Assembly: GCA_004369045.1 (NCBI GenBank)
Contig: ML213514.1
Span: 46,596 to 110,595, forward strand
Length of the DNA stretch: 64,000 nucleotides
DNA from: Heliocybe sulcata
Taxonomy: Eukaryota > Basidiomycota > Agaricomycetes > Gloeophyllales > Gloeophyllaceae
Direction of reading: 5' to 3'
Shown: positions 22,201 through 33,227 of the stretch, piece by piece
Numbering within the stretch: the stretch's first letter is position 1
Layout of the letters: each line of letters begins with the position of its first letter
Position numbers and translations under genes: made by a program
The notes under the pieces: model-generated
Database searches by the model: none
Seen by the model: only the letters and a program-made list of their open reading frames with translations
Told to the model about the DNA's origin: nothing

Positions 22201-22533
22201 TCACTCTCGTGCCTGATGGTTAGCGCTTTGTTTGTTTCGACCAATCACGCCTTCTGACCCTAACCCTTCGCAGACATTCGGGAGGAGCTACTACAACAGC
22301 TTATTGCCGAGCTTCTCGCGGATAACTTCCAGCCGTACCTGACGTCGGTCGGTGGTAGCGGGTTGGGTGTCTTGTCGCCTTACGGTCAGGATGAGCCGTC
22401 CACGCCGCCGGCAGAGGCAGACGAGGGCGACAGCTATATGACTCGCGAGCCGCTGCGTGCTACTTTCCAGGAGAAAGCTGTACGGGAGTTGTCGGAGTGG
22501 GCTGAGTCGCGTGGGAGGTGGCTGTATGTCTGA
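19251..22533 (+). CDS. Cystathionine beta-lyase-mevalonate kinase fusion protein
   Basis: Ten exons (19251-19488, 19622-20115, 20173-20525, 20579-20900, 20960-21267, 21322-21690, 21745-21835, 21889-22002, 22059-22218, 22274-22533) join in one frame to 902 residues; every intron is GT-AG and every phase fits. Residues 1 to about 405 are a fungal cystathionine beta-lyase, which cleaves cystathionine to homocysteine using PLP. They include SSVPIYQTATFKG, DYSRSGNPTRSHLE, the PLP lysine K222 in SATKYLSGHHDLMAG, and SFGAVNSLISMPCVMSHASI. Residues 451-902 are mevalonate kinase, which makes phosphomevalonate. They include GHMP motif 1 VSAPGKVILFGEHAVVHG, motif 2 PIGAGLGSSAS (584-594), catalytic D667 in NPSGVDNSVS, and motif 3 KLTGAGGGGCAVT (from 800). 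The 45-residue polar linker and both domain edges lie inside exon 4, which has no stop and no in-frame ATG. Two chains made by unseen processing remain possible. Confidence 0.9.
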
Positions 22534-23004
22534 ACGGTTTAGAGATACGATTGCGTTTGATCTATGGAGTCGGTACGGAGGATGGAATCGTCGTGATGCG
22601 TAGACGTGTATGTTTGGTTGTATTCTTGTAATAGTCTGTATTATGGAGTGCGCTGGAATCCAACTTCCAGTCCCTACGAGGGTAGATATGTCCGATGCAG
22701 AACGTTTTAAGTTACACGGCCGTGCCTGATTTCTCGGAAAATGGTCTAGGAGTATGGGGAGGTCGCTATAAGGCTGGATGACGACGCCGCGAGTTTATTT
22801 AGTATAGCAGACTCAATCAAATAAGTACTGCGACGACAGGATACACACTACACTATCTGAGACTACATAACGAATTATGGCGTACTTGTACGTTGACAGG
22901 AAGAAGTAATGTAAAATATAGACTCGTGAGGGTTACGAAGTAGATTAGGTTGAGAGAGAAATTATTGAAAGTCTGGTTCTCCAGGAGACTACGAAACCTG
23001 TGGC
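22534..23004. other. Convergent intergenic region, fusion gene / terpene synthase 2
   Basis: About 470 nt holding the two 3' ends. No gene, long hairpin or repeat was noticed. Confidence 0.5.
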
Positions 23005-24184
23005 CTAGTAAACTGTAGCATCTTGAGCGATCAGCAGCACGAGTGACTTGGTAAGGCACGTACTTTTGGGACCCTCATCCTCCTCTTCCCGCGGACGCAG
23101 CTTGACAAGACGTGTCCTCTTGACCTCCTCAACCTCAGCTCCGAAGTACCTTTGCGTCACCAGACTCCATTCGACGTTTCCTATGATCCAGTTCTCCATG
23201 CCCACCATATACAAGGCAACGTCCCTGTCGACAGCGGGACCCCATGAGCGAAGCCTCCGCTTGTTGGCCATGAATGTGTCGACGAGATTCTTGAAGTGCA
23301 CTCCGGTGTAGTCGGATGCTTCTTGAAGGGTGCACTTCTTTTCGTTCATGAGGACGGTCATGACATTATTGCCGGTCAGGCCCTTGGCTTGCTCCATGTT
23401 GTACGAGTAGAGGTCCTGAAACGACATCCATCAGCTTATTGTCATTAGCGGCTGCCAGAGTCACGTACATTTGACCAGCAGACTGTATCAACTGCTGCGA
23501 GATACATTTCCTTGAACACCGGGTCTTCAAATACTTCGTCAGGCAAGTCGACGCCCATGGCATATTCAATCAGACCGAAACAAGTTCGGACGGCGCTGTT
23601 CTCCCGCCTCAGAGGAATGTATGCTTCTAGGCCAAGAACCTCATTTCGGGAGCGTAGTTCAGCCTCGTAAGCGACGGCATGGATATAGTCGCCAAATATC
23701 TTGATAAAACGCCTGAGAGAATTGGGTCCTGCGCGACGGGTCAGTCGTTCCCGGAACCTGAGCGAGAAAAGTCAGTAAAGGCCACTACAACATCATTAAA
23801 TAACACGCACTCCCTAGCCATTTGCGCAAGGACGGAGCCGTTGTCCCATTTGGGATCCTTGAAGACGCTGAGGACTGAGAGACCGGTCTGCAGTGCGTCA
23901 TGACCCGACTGCTCGTCGCTTATTTCGTCAACGACAAACAACAGGTTGACAAAATCGCACACGGTGCGAAATTCGTCGTAACCGGCATAGGGATAGGTGT
24001 GGGAGACGAGCAGTTCATTGCTCCCAAGTACGAAGAAGAGACGCTTGCGGTTGGTGAAGACTTTGTATTTACTGACCCAGTTGGACGATTCGGCGCCAGC
24101 CTTGTCGTAGTGAGGGTTGGTAGAGCCTACAAGTGGGCAGACAGCAAGCAGGTCGGGGATATAAAACTGCTTGGAGGGAACCAT
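23005..24184 (-). CDS. Class I terpene cyclase (sesquiterpene synthase), copy 2
   Basis: Paralogue of the cyclase at 13074-14190, sharing long identical blocks such as [44 protein letters not shown] and [14 protein letters not shown] at 24184 gives [13 protein letters not shown]. The aspartate-rich motif is DEISD, the NSE motif is [13 protein letters not shown], and the RY pair is in [17 protein letters not shown], so the active site looks complete. Introns interrupt the gene at the same places as in copy 1 (after MARE and after CWSN), supporting duplication after the intron pattern was set. The C-terminus is longer than in copy 1, with an acidic [10 protein letters not shown] tail; a possible 42-nt intron there does not change the stop at 23005-23007. 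Substrate is probably farnesyl diphosphate; product unknown. Confidence 0.93.
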
Positions 24185-27100
24185 AGTCGAGGACGAAAGG
24201 TGGTATGTCTAGGGGATGTGAATTCTGGGTTGGAGATATACGGAAAAAACAGAGATCTTTTAAACCGCTGCGTTGGCGCTATTCTCGGGCTAGCGCCAGG
24301 ACTTTGGCGTAGGTTGACGACATATCACAGCACCCAGACTGCACCAGATATGCCGATGAGACAACTTTAGCTGCATGGATAATAATTAATGGCCGATCAA
24401 AATGCAGACCTCATTCCATTGCGGTTGCAACGGCGACCATGGGTCAGCGCTTCCTGAGAGCGCTAATCGCGTCCAGTCATGATCCTAGCATGAGAATTCA
24501 ATCATCAGCTTGAAGTGCTCGCGGAGATAGGAATACAGTGACGAAACTCCGGTATGCCGACATGAGCGATATACCTGCGGCTCCCAAGTTTGCCTACCTT
24601 AGTCCCAGCATCGATAATACGAACGAGTCTCGTTTATTGCGCGTAACTTCCGTTTTGTAGGGAAAGAAGAAGTGCTTCTTGCTCATTACACAGAAGCACG
24701 GCGGGGGACCCTCGACACCGGGCCGCTTCAACCATGCATGCATGCAGCTGGCCATAGAAAAAACATCCATGCACTGGCTCTAGCTGGGAACTGTATATCG
24801 CGCATTCTGGTAGAGATTGAGCAGGTATCGAGCGCTAAGTACATACTCCCGGACTCCAAGCGCCTGAGGCCCGAGGTTTCGATATCCAGGGGTCGCTGTC
24901 ATGAGCTCTTTGTTCCGCTCTTGTCGTCGGGTTGTTCGTCCCAGGTTCGTTCAATGTAGCATCATGCCGGTCTTCAAGCACACGGCAGGTTGATCTTTTG
25001 TACGGTCCGTTTGAGAACGTTGTTCCTCGAATGGCTCAGGACGATACGCTCTGATCGTTCCTCAGTCGAGTTGCTGCTTCGTTGTGGCTCGAGAGCGGCC
25101 TCGCGTCAATCGCCGACACTCGCGCTACCTATAGCTATGCAGTCACCAATTCGGATCATGTGTACGTGTCTCAGTCTTCCGATGGGTTCGCCAGTCTGAT
25201 TGGGATTTCTTCCCGTAGAAATCAGTCATAACCCAAGAGTCTAACTTGTCGGTTGGTGTGCGATTCCTTTCGTATGAACCCCGAGAATCTAGCGCTTCAG
25301 CACAGGATGACCCTTAGGGAGCTGAGGTCCAAGAGGAAGGCGCTATCCATCTAATGATGGAAAGACGTTTCTGCCCTGCCTCACTGTTGCTAAGACCAAT
25401 GGAGGCCTTGACACGCAGAAACCTGCTTGAAGACATCACGGACGGATCATCATCCTCAGACATAAGACATTGCCGCCGAAAGGCGCACCGAAGCGCTCCA
25501 CGTATTCCTTCCTGAATTGCCACCGACTTGAGCTGTATATCGGCTATAGGGCATCAGCCTCCAGGTAAGTCGATACGGCGATCCTCAAACGATGTCTCCC
25601 TACTTTCGGAAGATTCTATCTATAGAAGAAAGAAGGCGCAAGGTATATGATTGCCAAGGCACTAGACGAGAGTATAATTATCGGTGCATTTGGATCCCTC
25701 GCAGGCCGCAAAAATAGATTCCACCCGCATATCTCGTCTCGATCCCGCCGGCACTGGAGACTAGGATCGGATATGAAACGCGGCTGCGTCAGATTGGGCA
25801 CAGCAGGGTGATCATCTCTACTACCTTCGTTACATATGTTGATTCTGAGAGCTACAGCGTAGTGCCATGGTCCGGTACGCACGGTATTCCTGCCTTTCTG
25901 CGTCCGTCATGCTTCTCTTCCTCATCCCCTCACTTCTCGGTTCCACTCTACCACATTCCACCGTGCACATTCGTCACTTCAGAATCAAGTATTGCCTTCA
26001 GTCTTCGTGTCGTCCTGGAAGTTCGCAGTATCCTACATATCCGATCTCTCCATGGTCGCGACGACGCCTCGTGTTCAGTGTCCAAGACACTGCTTCGTAG
26101 TGAGACCTATCCTCCTCGGGCACTGCATCATCAGGCATAACTCGCTCCCACGACGCGGGCGATGTTTGCCGTTACTCTAATCCATGTCTCAAGCATTGGG
26201 AGTACCAACTAACGCCACGTGAGTGTCATTCCGGTGTCGTCTCCAGAATCTTACTCCGCCGGATTCCGCAGATGCTTACTACTGCTGACCTCTTTGATAA
26301 TTCTCTGTGAGCTGGGTCATGGCCTGCCGGTGATCCATGTGCACTGAAATATCGACATCGATCTATATTGCATGATCTCTGCTCCGCCAATGGCTGACTC
26401 ACCAGTTGTCTACCAAAGTCCGCGGTCATACCGCACAACAGCTCATCATCGGTACTAACTATTCATATCGAGCTGCACTCGCTGATATACGGTAGTCCAT
26501 CTGCGCTCTTCTGTAAAAGGTTTCGTCAGCGAGGCCCGGTACATTGAAACAACTCTGTAAGACTGACTTGGTTAATGTCACTGACGATAGTAATTAGATT
26601 AACCCTTCCAGCTTCAAAGGCGCGGGTTCCATCTCAAGCCTTGAACGTCCGTACGTATCCGAGTTCAGGTTACAAGGGCCCTTATGCCGAACAAGGGACA
26701 TCATCTACCAAAGGCGGCTGATAACGGATGTGTCAACTTTACCAGCTTAATGGAAGAAGGCTCATACGGTCCAGTGGCGGTTACTGTGTGGCGTTCTCAG
26801 TATGACTGTTTTTCCTCGGCGACTTCGTCCTCCGCGGAGCTGTTGACCCTATTAAAGAGGCCTTGGGCTTGAGCAGGCGAATCTTGCCCCCCCCTCCTCG
26901 AGTAGGTGCCAGCAGTCGCCCCCTCATGGCCGTCTACGAACTAAGCTCACGCCTATGAACATTCGTTGCCATCATGGATGCTCTACTCAAATGGAATACT
27001 GAGCGCCAATTTCAGTACTTTCCGGCTCGGACCTGCTCGTGTCTCTTCTTGCTTTGCCATACTCATGGTCTGGAGGACATCCATCTTGATCTCCGTGAGG

Positions 27101-27692
27101 GACGGTCCGGCCTAAACTCTTCACTGCGGCTTGGTCAGGAATGTACTGCGAAAGGTGCACCGGAGCGTAGCTTCTGCTTATCCAACTTGCGGACATTCAC
27201 TGGCCCTTATCTCGCATCCGCTCTCTTCAGTACCCTGCCACGCGTAAAACGCTCACCACAAACAAGGTTTGTCTGCATGTTCGATTGCCTGATACATGCC
27301 TACTGTGTCTCGTCTTCCTAAAGCTCCGCATATACCAAGGTCTGTCTTCCGTAACCCACGCTATTCAAATTGCCTAGGGCTGACATTACGATGATGATGC
27401 CCAGCTGTCATACTTCCAGTCTCACAGAGAGATAGAGACCTCTTTTCCAGTATTAGAAACCTTATCAGTGCGACAGGAACTCCATGGCAGCTTTCTTGGC
27501 CGGATACAATCCGTGGCTGGACAGAGCGGAAGATGCCGACGTCGTCACTGGCGGGCACGTTCCTTGGTTCATTAGCCGGCATCCATTTCACAGGTCAAAT
27601 GTAGGTGTCAAGCTTGTATATAACGCCCGTCCAAGGCCCGCTATGCAGGAAAACCGCGTCTCCATCTCCATTCACACTCTCTGCGTCGTTCA
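24185..27692. other. Gene-poor block between terpene synthase 2 and the TPR gene
   Basis: About 3.5 kb with no gene I can support. A hydrophobic frame near 25867 (MVRYARYSCLSASVMLLFLI, + strand) could be a signal peptide but leads nowhere recognisable; frames at 25808-26140 and 26974-27321 are likewise without family motifs. No transposon ends or RNA genes were seen. Confidence 0.5.
24257..24264 (-). promoter_or_regulatory. Probable TATA-like element of terpene synthase 2
   Basis: On the minus strand tttaaaag lies about 75 nt before the ATG at 24184, comparable with the tataaag at 64 nt in front of copy 1. Suggestive only. Confidence 0.35.
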
Positions 27693-29857
27693 ATGTCGCT
27701 GTACAAGTCTGGATCTCGGCTAAAGAACGAAGGAAACCTACTGTATGCAAGAGGCGAGTACGAGAAGGCGTATCACAAATACACCGAAGCCATTGAAAAG
27801 AATGGGGAGGTTGCCGTCTACTATTCCAACCGTGCTGCGTGCTCGTTAGCTCTGAAGAGGTACGCACCGTGCTCAAAGCACTTTCCATGCCTCGAGTTGA
27901 ACGCGGCGACCTTCTTTAGATACATCGACGCGGCGAATGACGCAAGAAAGGTTGAGCAGATATATTTTTAGCAGCGTGAATGGAACTCTAAAGCCCGTAT
28001 GGCCAGGCGACCCAGATTGATCCTGAGCTTCTTGATGGTTGGACCCGCCTCTCGGCCGCCTTGATTGTGAGTTCAACGGTGTCGGAAACAGTCAGTCCAG
28101 TTCCTCATACAGTCATATTAGACTCTGTCCAAATTTCCTGGTAGCCGGAATTCTTGGAGAAAGGCCGTTGCCGTGTTGAACAAGGACAATTTGAACTCGC
28201 AACAGAAAGAAGATTACAAGACATGGCTGGATGGCGCGAAGCCGGTATGGGACGAAATTCTCGGAAAACGGAAGGCAGTTCTATCTCGCTTAAACGTACC
28301 TAAAGGCGGTTTTCCTTGGGATAGAGCATCCGCGGTGCAGCCGGAGCTTGCGAGAGTAGGTTCTGAGCGGTACCAGAGCAGCGTATGTGAATATCTGCCC
28401 TTTGTGATCGCGCTGGAGGTTCATATTATTGTAGGCTTGGGTTATCAGTGCCGCGAACAATGTGAGTCTTCAGGTGTTTCTTGCAAGAGTCTGCCCTCAC
28501 TTCGGCCTCCAAGGAATTTTCCGAAGGCGTGGCGATTGTGAGAACTCTGCCCCGGGTAGCTTCTGAAGGAACGTCTGCTTACCTAGGGACACCAAACGTA
28601 CGTTACCCATGGTCTGCGTTTGGTGTTTATTCCTGATATAAGAAACTAGGCGCTCGACTGTCTCGTTGGTGGCATCTTGCGAGACGACCGCGTCTTTCAC
28701 ATTGATGATTCCAGCTGGCTTGTCGACTTCAACCAACTAGGTGCGGAGCCATGACCGGCGCGATGCGCTTCACTGATTGACCGTGTTTTGCAGTGACCTT
28801 CGAGACGGAGTTATACCACGCGCAATCCTCCGAAACTGCGTTTACCGTCATAGAAAGCGCTCAGAAGCGCCTTCGATTATTAGGATGGGACGCTGTTCGT
28901 CCATCTCTGGCAAAAACCATTCGGTAAGTGTGGACCGCGCGATGAGGAATATTGTCACTTATGACACTGGGATTTCCAGGCTCTGGATTATGCGAGCCTT
29001 TGTAGAGGGTGTTATGCATGAGGATTACAGTCTTGCCGCTGAGTTCATTGGCCGTGCCCTGGACGTTCTAGACTGGGGGCATAGCGCCTGGCTGGATGTT
29101 CCTGAAGCAGACAAAGGCGTAGTCTTCGCCCCCACCTTCGTCAGAGGCGTACGTTCTGTGTATATTGGGATTTTGATGAAGGTATGCTATCAGGCACAGT
29201 TCGTATTTGAGTTCCCCTGACGAGAACCCAGGCATTCTCTGACTATGATGGCGAGTACGGTACAGAAGACCTTGCAGCTATTTACGAGACTGCGGAGGAG
29301 ATACTTCGTGATCTGGACACTCGACCTCTGATCACGGACAAGACCAGGAACATTGACTACGGCTTTGAGTCTTCATTCGCGACATACCCACGCGGTCGTG
29401 CTCTTCAGTAGGCCGGCTTTCCTTACCATCGTGACCATCTGACGGAGTTTCTGTAGTGCAAAGGCGTTCTACCACGGACAGCTGGCTGTTATATTGCCGA
29501 ATGTGTCGTTCAAGGAGCGAGAAAACCAACACCATCAAGCCGCAAAACTGTACATTGAGGCCGCAGATTGTTATCCTGTGGATGAAGAGCTGCACGTCTG
29601 TAAGTCAGACATCATTGATGATGATGACGCCCGCCATGCACACGCAGCTGACGTGGGCTGTTCATGCAGTGATGTTGCAATTCGCGGTGGACGAACTACG
29701 TCAATGCATTAACGAGCACAAGCAAATGGCTGCCTTAATCAAACGGATCAAGAGCGCCACGCCGAAGATGCGGCGAATCTGGGAATATTCCTTACTGGGG
29801 CTTCATGGCCGAGATGCTTCCATCTGTCGTGTATTAGAGTTGGAGAGAACTTGCTGA
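27693..29857 (+). CDS. TPR-repeat protein of unknown function
   Basis: ATG at 27693 starts MSLYKSGSRLKNEGNLLYAR, then GEYEKAYHKYTEAIEKNGEV, AVYYSNRAACSLALKR, and after introns YIDAANDARK and ATQIDPELLDGWTRL. These are TPR helices like those of Hsp90/Hsp70 co-chaperones. The remainder is a large domain I cannot name: VLNKDNLNSQQKEDYKTWLD, DEILGKRKAVLSRLN, FETELYHAQSSETAFTVIES, FVEGVMHEDYSLAAEFIGRA, LDVLDWGHSAWLDV, then further TPR-like helices (AFYHGQLAVILPNVSFKERE, AAKLYIEAADCYPVDEELHV). It ends with FAVDELRQCINEHKQM and the final exon stop at 29857. At least eight short introns; several junctions are inferred. Likely a protein-interaction scaffold. I know similar TPR proteins occur in basidiomycetes but no function is assigned. 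Confidence 0.7.
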
Positions 29858-30342
29858 ACTCGCACTTCGACATCTCACCGGATGTTGGATCTTGAATATC
29901 TCTTGTTGATACCCGTTCGCGCATAGCTCCCTGACCTAATAAGCGTTCATTTGTTATGTCTTCGACGCTCTGCTATCTCGAAAACCCAGGTCTGTTTCTG
30001 ATCCGGATAGCCGTCCTTCCGTGTGTGCCATGATTAATATATCATGAGTGACATCTTCAAATAAGCACAGTATTAGGTACTGGAGCATTTCGAACAATTG
30101 TACATGGATGTGGCGACAAGGTGGGGAGGCCGGTGCCAAACAACGTCAAATTCACCATTGGCAGCTTCTGAATCACTAGAAAGCTTAGGGACTTATTCAC
30201 CTGCCGCTCGTCCGCCGCGTATCTAATGTAGGAGTTCCGGCCACCTCTCTCGAGGCGTGAAGCTTGATCCGCACTTTTCTAGCCTGGTCGCAATCCAGTT
30301 CTGTGTATACGACCAGCGTTGCTCTGGAACACGAGAGATCTC
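29858..30342. other. Intergenic region, TPR gene / NPR3
   Basis: About 485 nt between two rightward genes. Holds the 3' end of the TPR gene and the promoter of NPR3; nothing else seen. Confidence 0.5.
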
Positions 30343-32848
30343 ATGGCGGAAACACTCTTGGCCTTACTGCTTGTGACGTCCTCTGCGAAAGGTTCGAGCT
30401 TGGTATACCATTGGCCTGAGAGTCCGAGATCACTACCAAGACTTGCCAGACCCAGGCCAACCGGAGGGACAGCTCTGCTGGCCCAGCTAGATAACCCTTG
30501 CAGGGCGATTGAACTGGATGCGTCTGAGCGACGAGCGAGGTTGCCGAAGGTTAGGGCTTACTCAGCTGAGGATAATGACTACGAATGGAAGCGGCCTCGC
30601 TCCTCCCGCAGACGATCCACGTCCTTTTCGCGGGCAGGTTCCGTTCCGGCTTCCGGTCGGAATTCGCCCGTGAAAGAGTGCGGTTATGACCTAGACGGCC
30701 AAGGGAACCTTGCTATTGCAGAAGAGTATGATGATCTCCTAGGCTACTCTGCTGAATTTTTGGCTGGCATTCTGTGCCCCCAACGCTCGCTGTGCCATCA
30801 GAAGTTTGAACTTATTGTCGATGACTTGGCCTTCATAGGGCATCCTGTCTGCACAGAGGATGATGGGGTGTGGAGATTCAAGTCAGAGACGAAGCCGAGG
30901 TTTGGCGCAAGAGGGAGGGATCCTCGAACAAAGGATGCATCCCCGAGACTAGACTCCCCAACGAGTTCCCCAAGAGTCGGTCCCCTACAGGACGAGCAGG
31001 TTTCCGGAGAAAGTTCGTGGCTTCAAACATTCCATTTCGTTATTGTCCTTGATCTGCCGGACCCCTCATCTTCGGCGTCTGGCAACGTCCTCAAATATTT
31101 TCACATAATATACGAACAGATCGCATTCGCAGTGACAGCTGTCCTGTTCCAGCAGCAAGTCGCTGTGAACTTTGTGGAGAAGGAGTGCGATAAACTGGGC
31201 TCTTTGAAAGATGAATACAGTGCAAAGGGTACGTCACTCGAACTGTGAATCGACCGAGTCTAGCTGAGGAGAAGTAGGTGAACCTTATTCAAAGTATATG
31301 AAAGACGCGCTTGAGATCTCCTCTATCGGACCCGCAATGAAAAGTATCTTTGAAGCTATCAAGAACTCGAGCATCGCGCAGATAGCTATTGACGCTATCC
31401 CACTGGAGCTACAGCTCCCTCCATACCTGGATAGACTGCTTCATAGTCAGGAAGAAGCCGACCTGGACTACATAGATCGCGACGATGAAGAAGTTGAGGG
31501 ATCGTGGGGCAAGGATATGTCATTCGCATGGCGATTGCCGCCCCTGTCCCCGTGGAAAGCCTTACTCCTGCTTGGCGAGGATGACTCCGGGCTTGATTTC
31601 TATGGCAATCTGCAAGGTCCTCATCAGAGCTCGGAAGAGCGTAGACTGGCGCAGACTCTGATGAAATTTCTGGACTTGGCGTCTATAAGGCTTCAGTAAG
31701 GCAATGGTCACCGCATGGTACGATAGCCGGCTGACAACCTATCTATTTCTGTAGATTAGCAGACATGGCCATCGAGCTGGACTGGGACCTAGAAAATCAG
31801 GTCTACCCGGTAGTACGTTGGCTTATTTATCACAGGAGGGCCAAAATCGTCGATGTGATCCATGAAGGTTTGAAAACTGTCTTCACTGTTTCTCCCCAAT
31901 TCAAGACTCCGTGAGTCATCTAGCCTCCCGACTCCATTACCATACCCAATTTCTTGCAGCCTGCCCGTGTTAAGCCAAGAATTCTCCGCAAAGTTTCCCC
32001 CGAGCATACCTCCCCTTCCCGTCATCCTCGCCCTCGTGTCCGGCTCTACATCGCAGCAGACGGACAACACCTTCTTCGCGGCTGTGGTGCGAAACAAAGA
32101 GCTGGTACCAGCATATCACGACGTTGTTGAGTGGATGCTGAAGAAAGAGCTTCTGGTTACGATGCACCTACGCATCCGTGTCATTGCACCCGCCGCCTTG
32201 AAGAAGAAAGTTCGTGGGATCTGGCTCAGCCGCAGGCGAAATTTAGGTCAGAACATTGTAGGCACTGGCCGCGGGTCTATCGGAGGCTCGGGGCCGATCC
32301 ACGTCGAGCTGGACGCGATCGCGCAGGCGTCTCCTCCTCCGACGTTCCTGTCGATGTCGCCCAGGAGCGTCAGGCGACGTGTCCTGAATTCGGCTGACTT
32401 GGACGGGTCCGCGATTGACGACGACGACGAGAGCAAGGACGAGGAAGATAGCGGCTGTGCGGGGGATATGGAGTTCCCTGAGGATTATGGCGCCTTTAGC
32501 GACGAGCAGCCGTCGCTGATAGATGATCCTGGCACTGCGAAACCCATTGAGCGGTGCTGGTTAGCAGCCATGTCGGAGGGCAAGGATCTTCTTATCCAGA
32601 GGAGATTTGAACAGTGCGTCAGTCTTGTTTGGTCTTGACCTCTTGGACTTACCGGCAGACTACCAGGATTAATCAGTTCTTTGATGGCAAAAAGACGGAC
32701 AATGAGATGTTGTTCCGTGCCGATATATCTAGAAAGCAGCTGCGAGAGGTCCTGCACCATTACGATGAATATGTGGGTCCTCCGTTCATTAGAATATTGG
32801 GCACGCTGACCGTCGCTGTAGCTGCAAACATTTTTGCATCCGTCGTGA
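30343..32848 (+). CDS. NPR3: Nitrogen permease regulator 3 (Npr3/NPRL3), GATOR1/SEACIT subunit
   Basis: Acts with Npr2 and Iml1 at the vacuole to inhibit TORC1 when amino acids are scarce. ATG at 30343 (an in-frame ATG also lies at 30319) gives MAETLLALLLVTSSAKGSSL, VYHWPESPRS, the canonical NPRL3 N-terminus. Further family blocks are LLGYSAEFLAGILCPQRSLC, HQKFELIVDDLAFIGHPVC, SWLQTFHFVIVLDLPDP, KYFHIIYEQIAFAVTAVLFQ, and VNFVEKECDKLGSLKDEY. Next are SIAQIAIDAIPLELQLPPYL, MSFAWRLPPLSPWKALLLL, LADMAIELDWDLENQVYPVV and RWLIYHRRAKIVDVI. The C-terminal exons give IERCWLAAMSEGKDLLIQRR, RINQFFDGKKTDNEMLFRAD, SRKQLREVLHHYDEY and, after an 89-nt class intron, LQTFLHPS with stop at 32846-32848. A low-complexity acidic insert (near 32400-32470) separates the last blocks. 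Complete. Confidence 0.92.
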
Positions 32849-33227
32849 ACCTACGTTTCTCTACAGTCTGACTGTCTCGTATCGCTACGTGTTTCGATGG
32901 AAAGCGTGTCTCAGGCAGCATAAGCCTTCGTAGTGTCATTAACCGGCGCTCGATCGCCCGCTTTCTAGTAAGTGCAACGGTATTTTGAACAGTGCTTCTC
33001 AAGGACAGATACCGGCGCTCGGAAATGGTCGCTCTGACGTTATTATAAGCCCGTCCGCCCTGTGTGTAGCACAGCCCAAGATCACCGTTTAACGTAGGAC
33101 TGTACTTCACTTCGACTGATTCGATTAAAAGTATCGCTGATCTGTTGCAGAAATTCGTATTGCACTTGTGGGCAACCTATTGACCATGATACATGAAATG
33201 GGCTCTGAAGTTTGTTGCAACCTACGC
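32849..33227. other. Convergent intergenic region, NPR3 / epimerase
   Basis: About 380 nt between two 3' ends. Nothing recognisable. Confidence 0.5.

Noticed and set aside
13074-24184. Complete secondary-metabolite gene cluster
   Set aside because: No P450, prenyltransferase, transporter or regulator could be recognised between the cyclases, and Swc6 is a housekeeping gene; only the weaker statement of a cyclase pair with a pathway enzyme is supported.
25867-26100. Possible secreted peptide with a hydrophobic N-terminus
   Set aside because: The hydrophobic stretch is short and leads to an unstructured frame with no cysteine pattern, processing site or homology.
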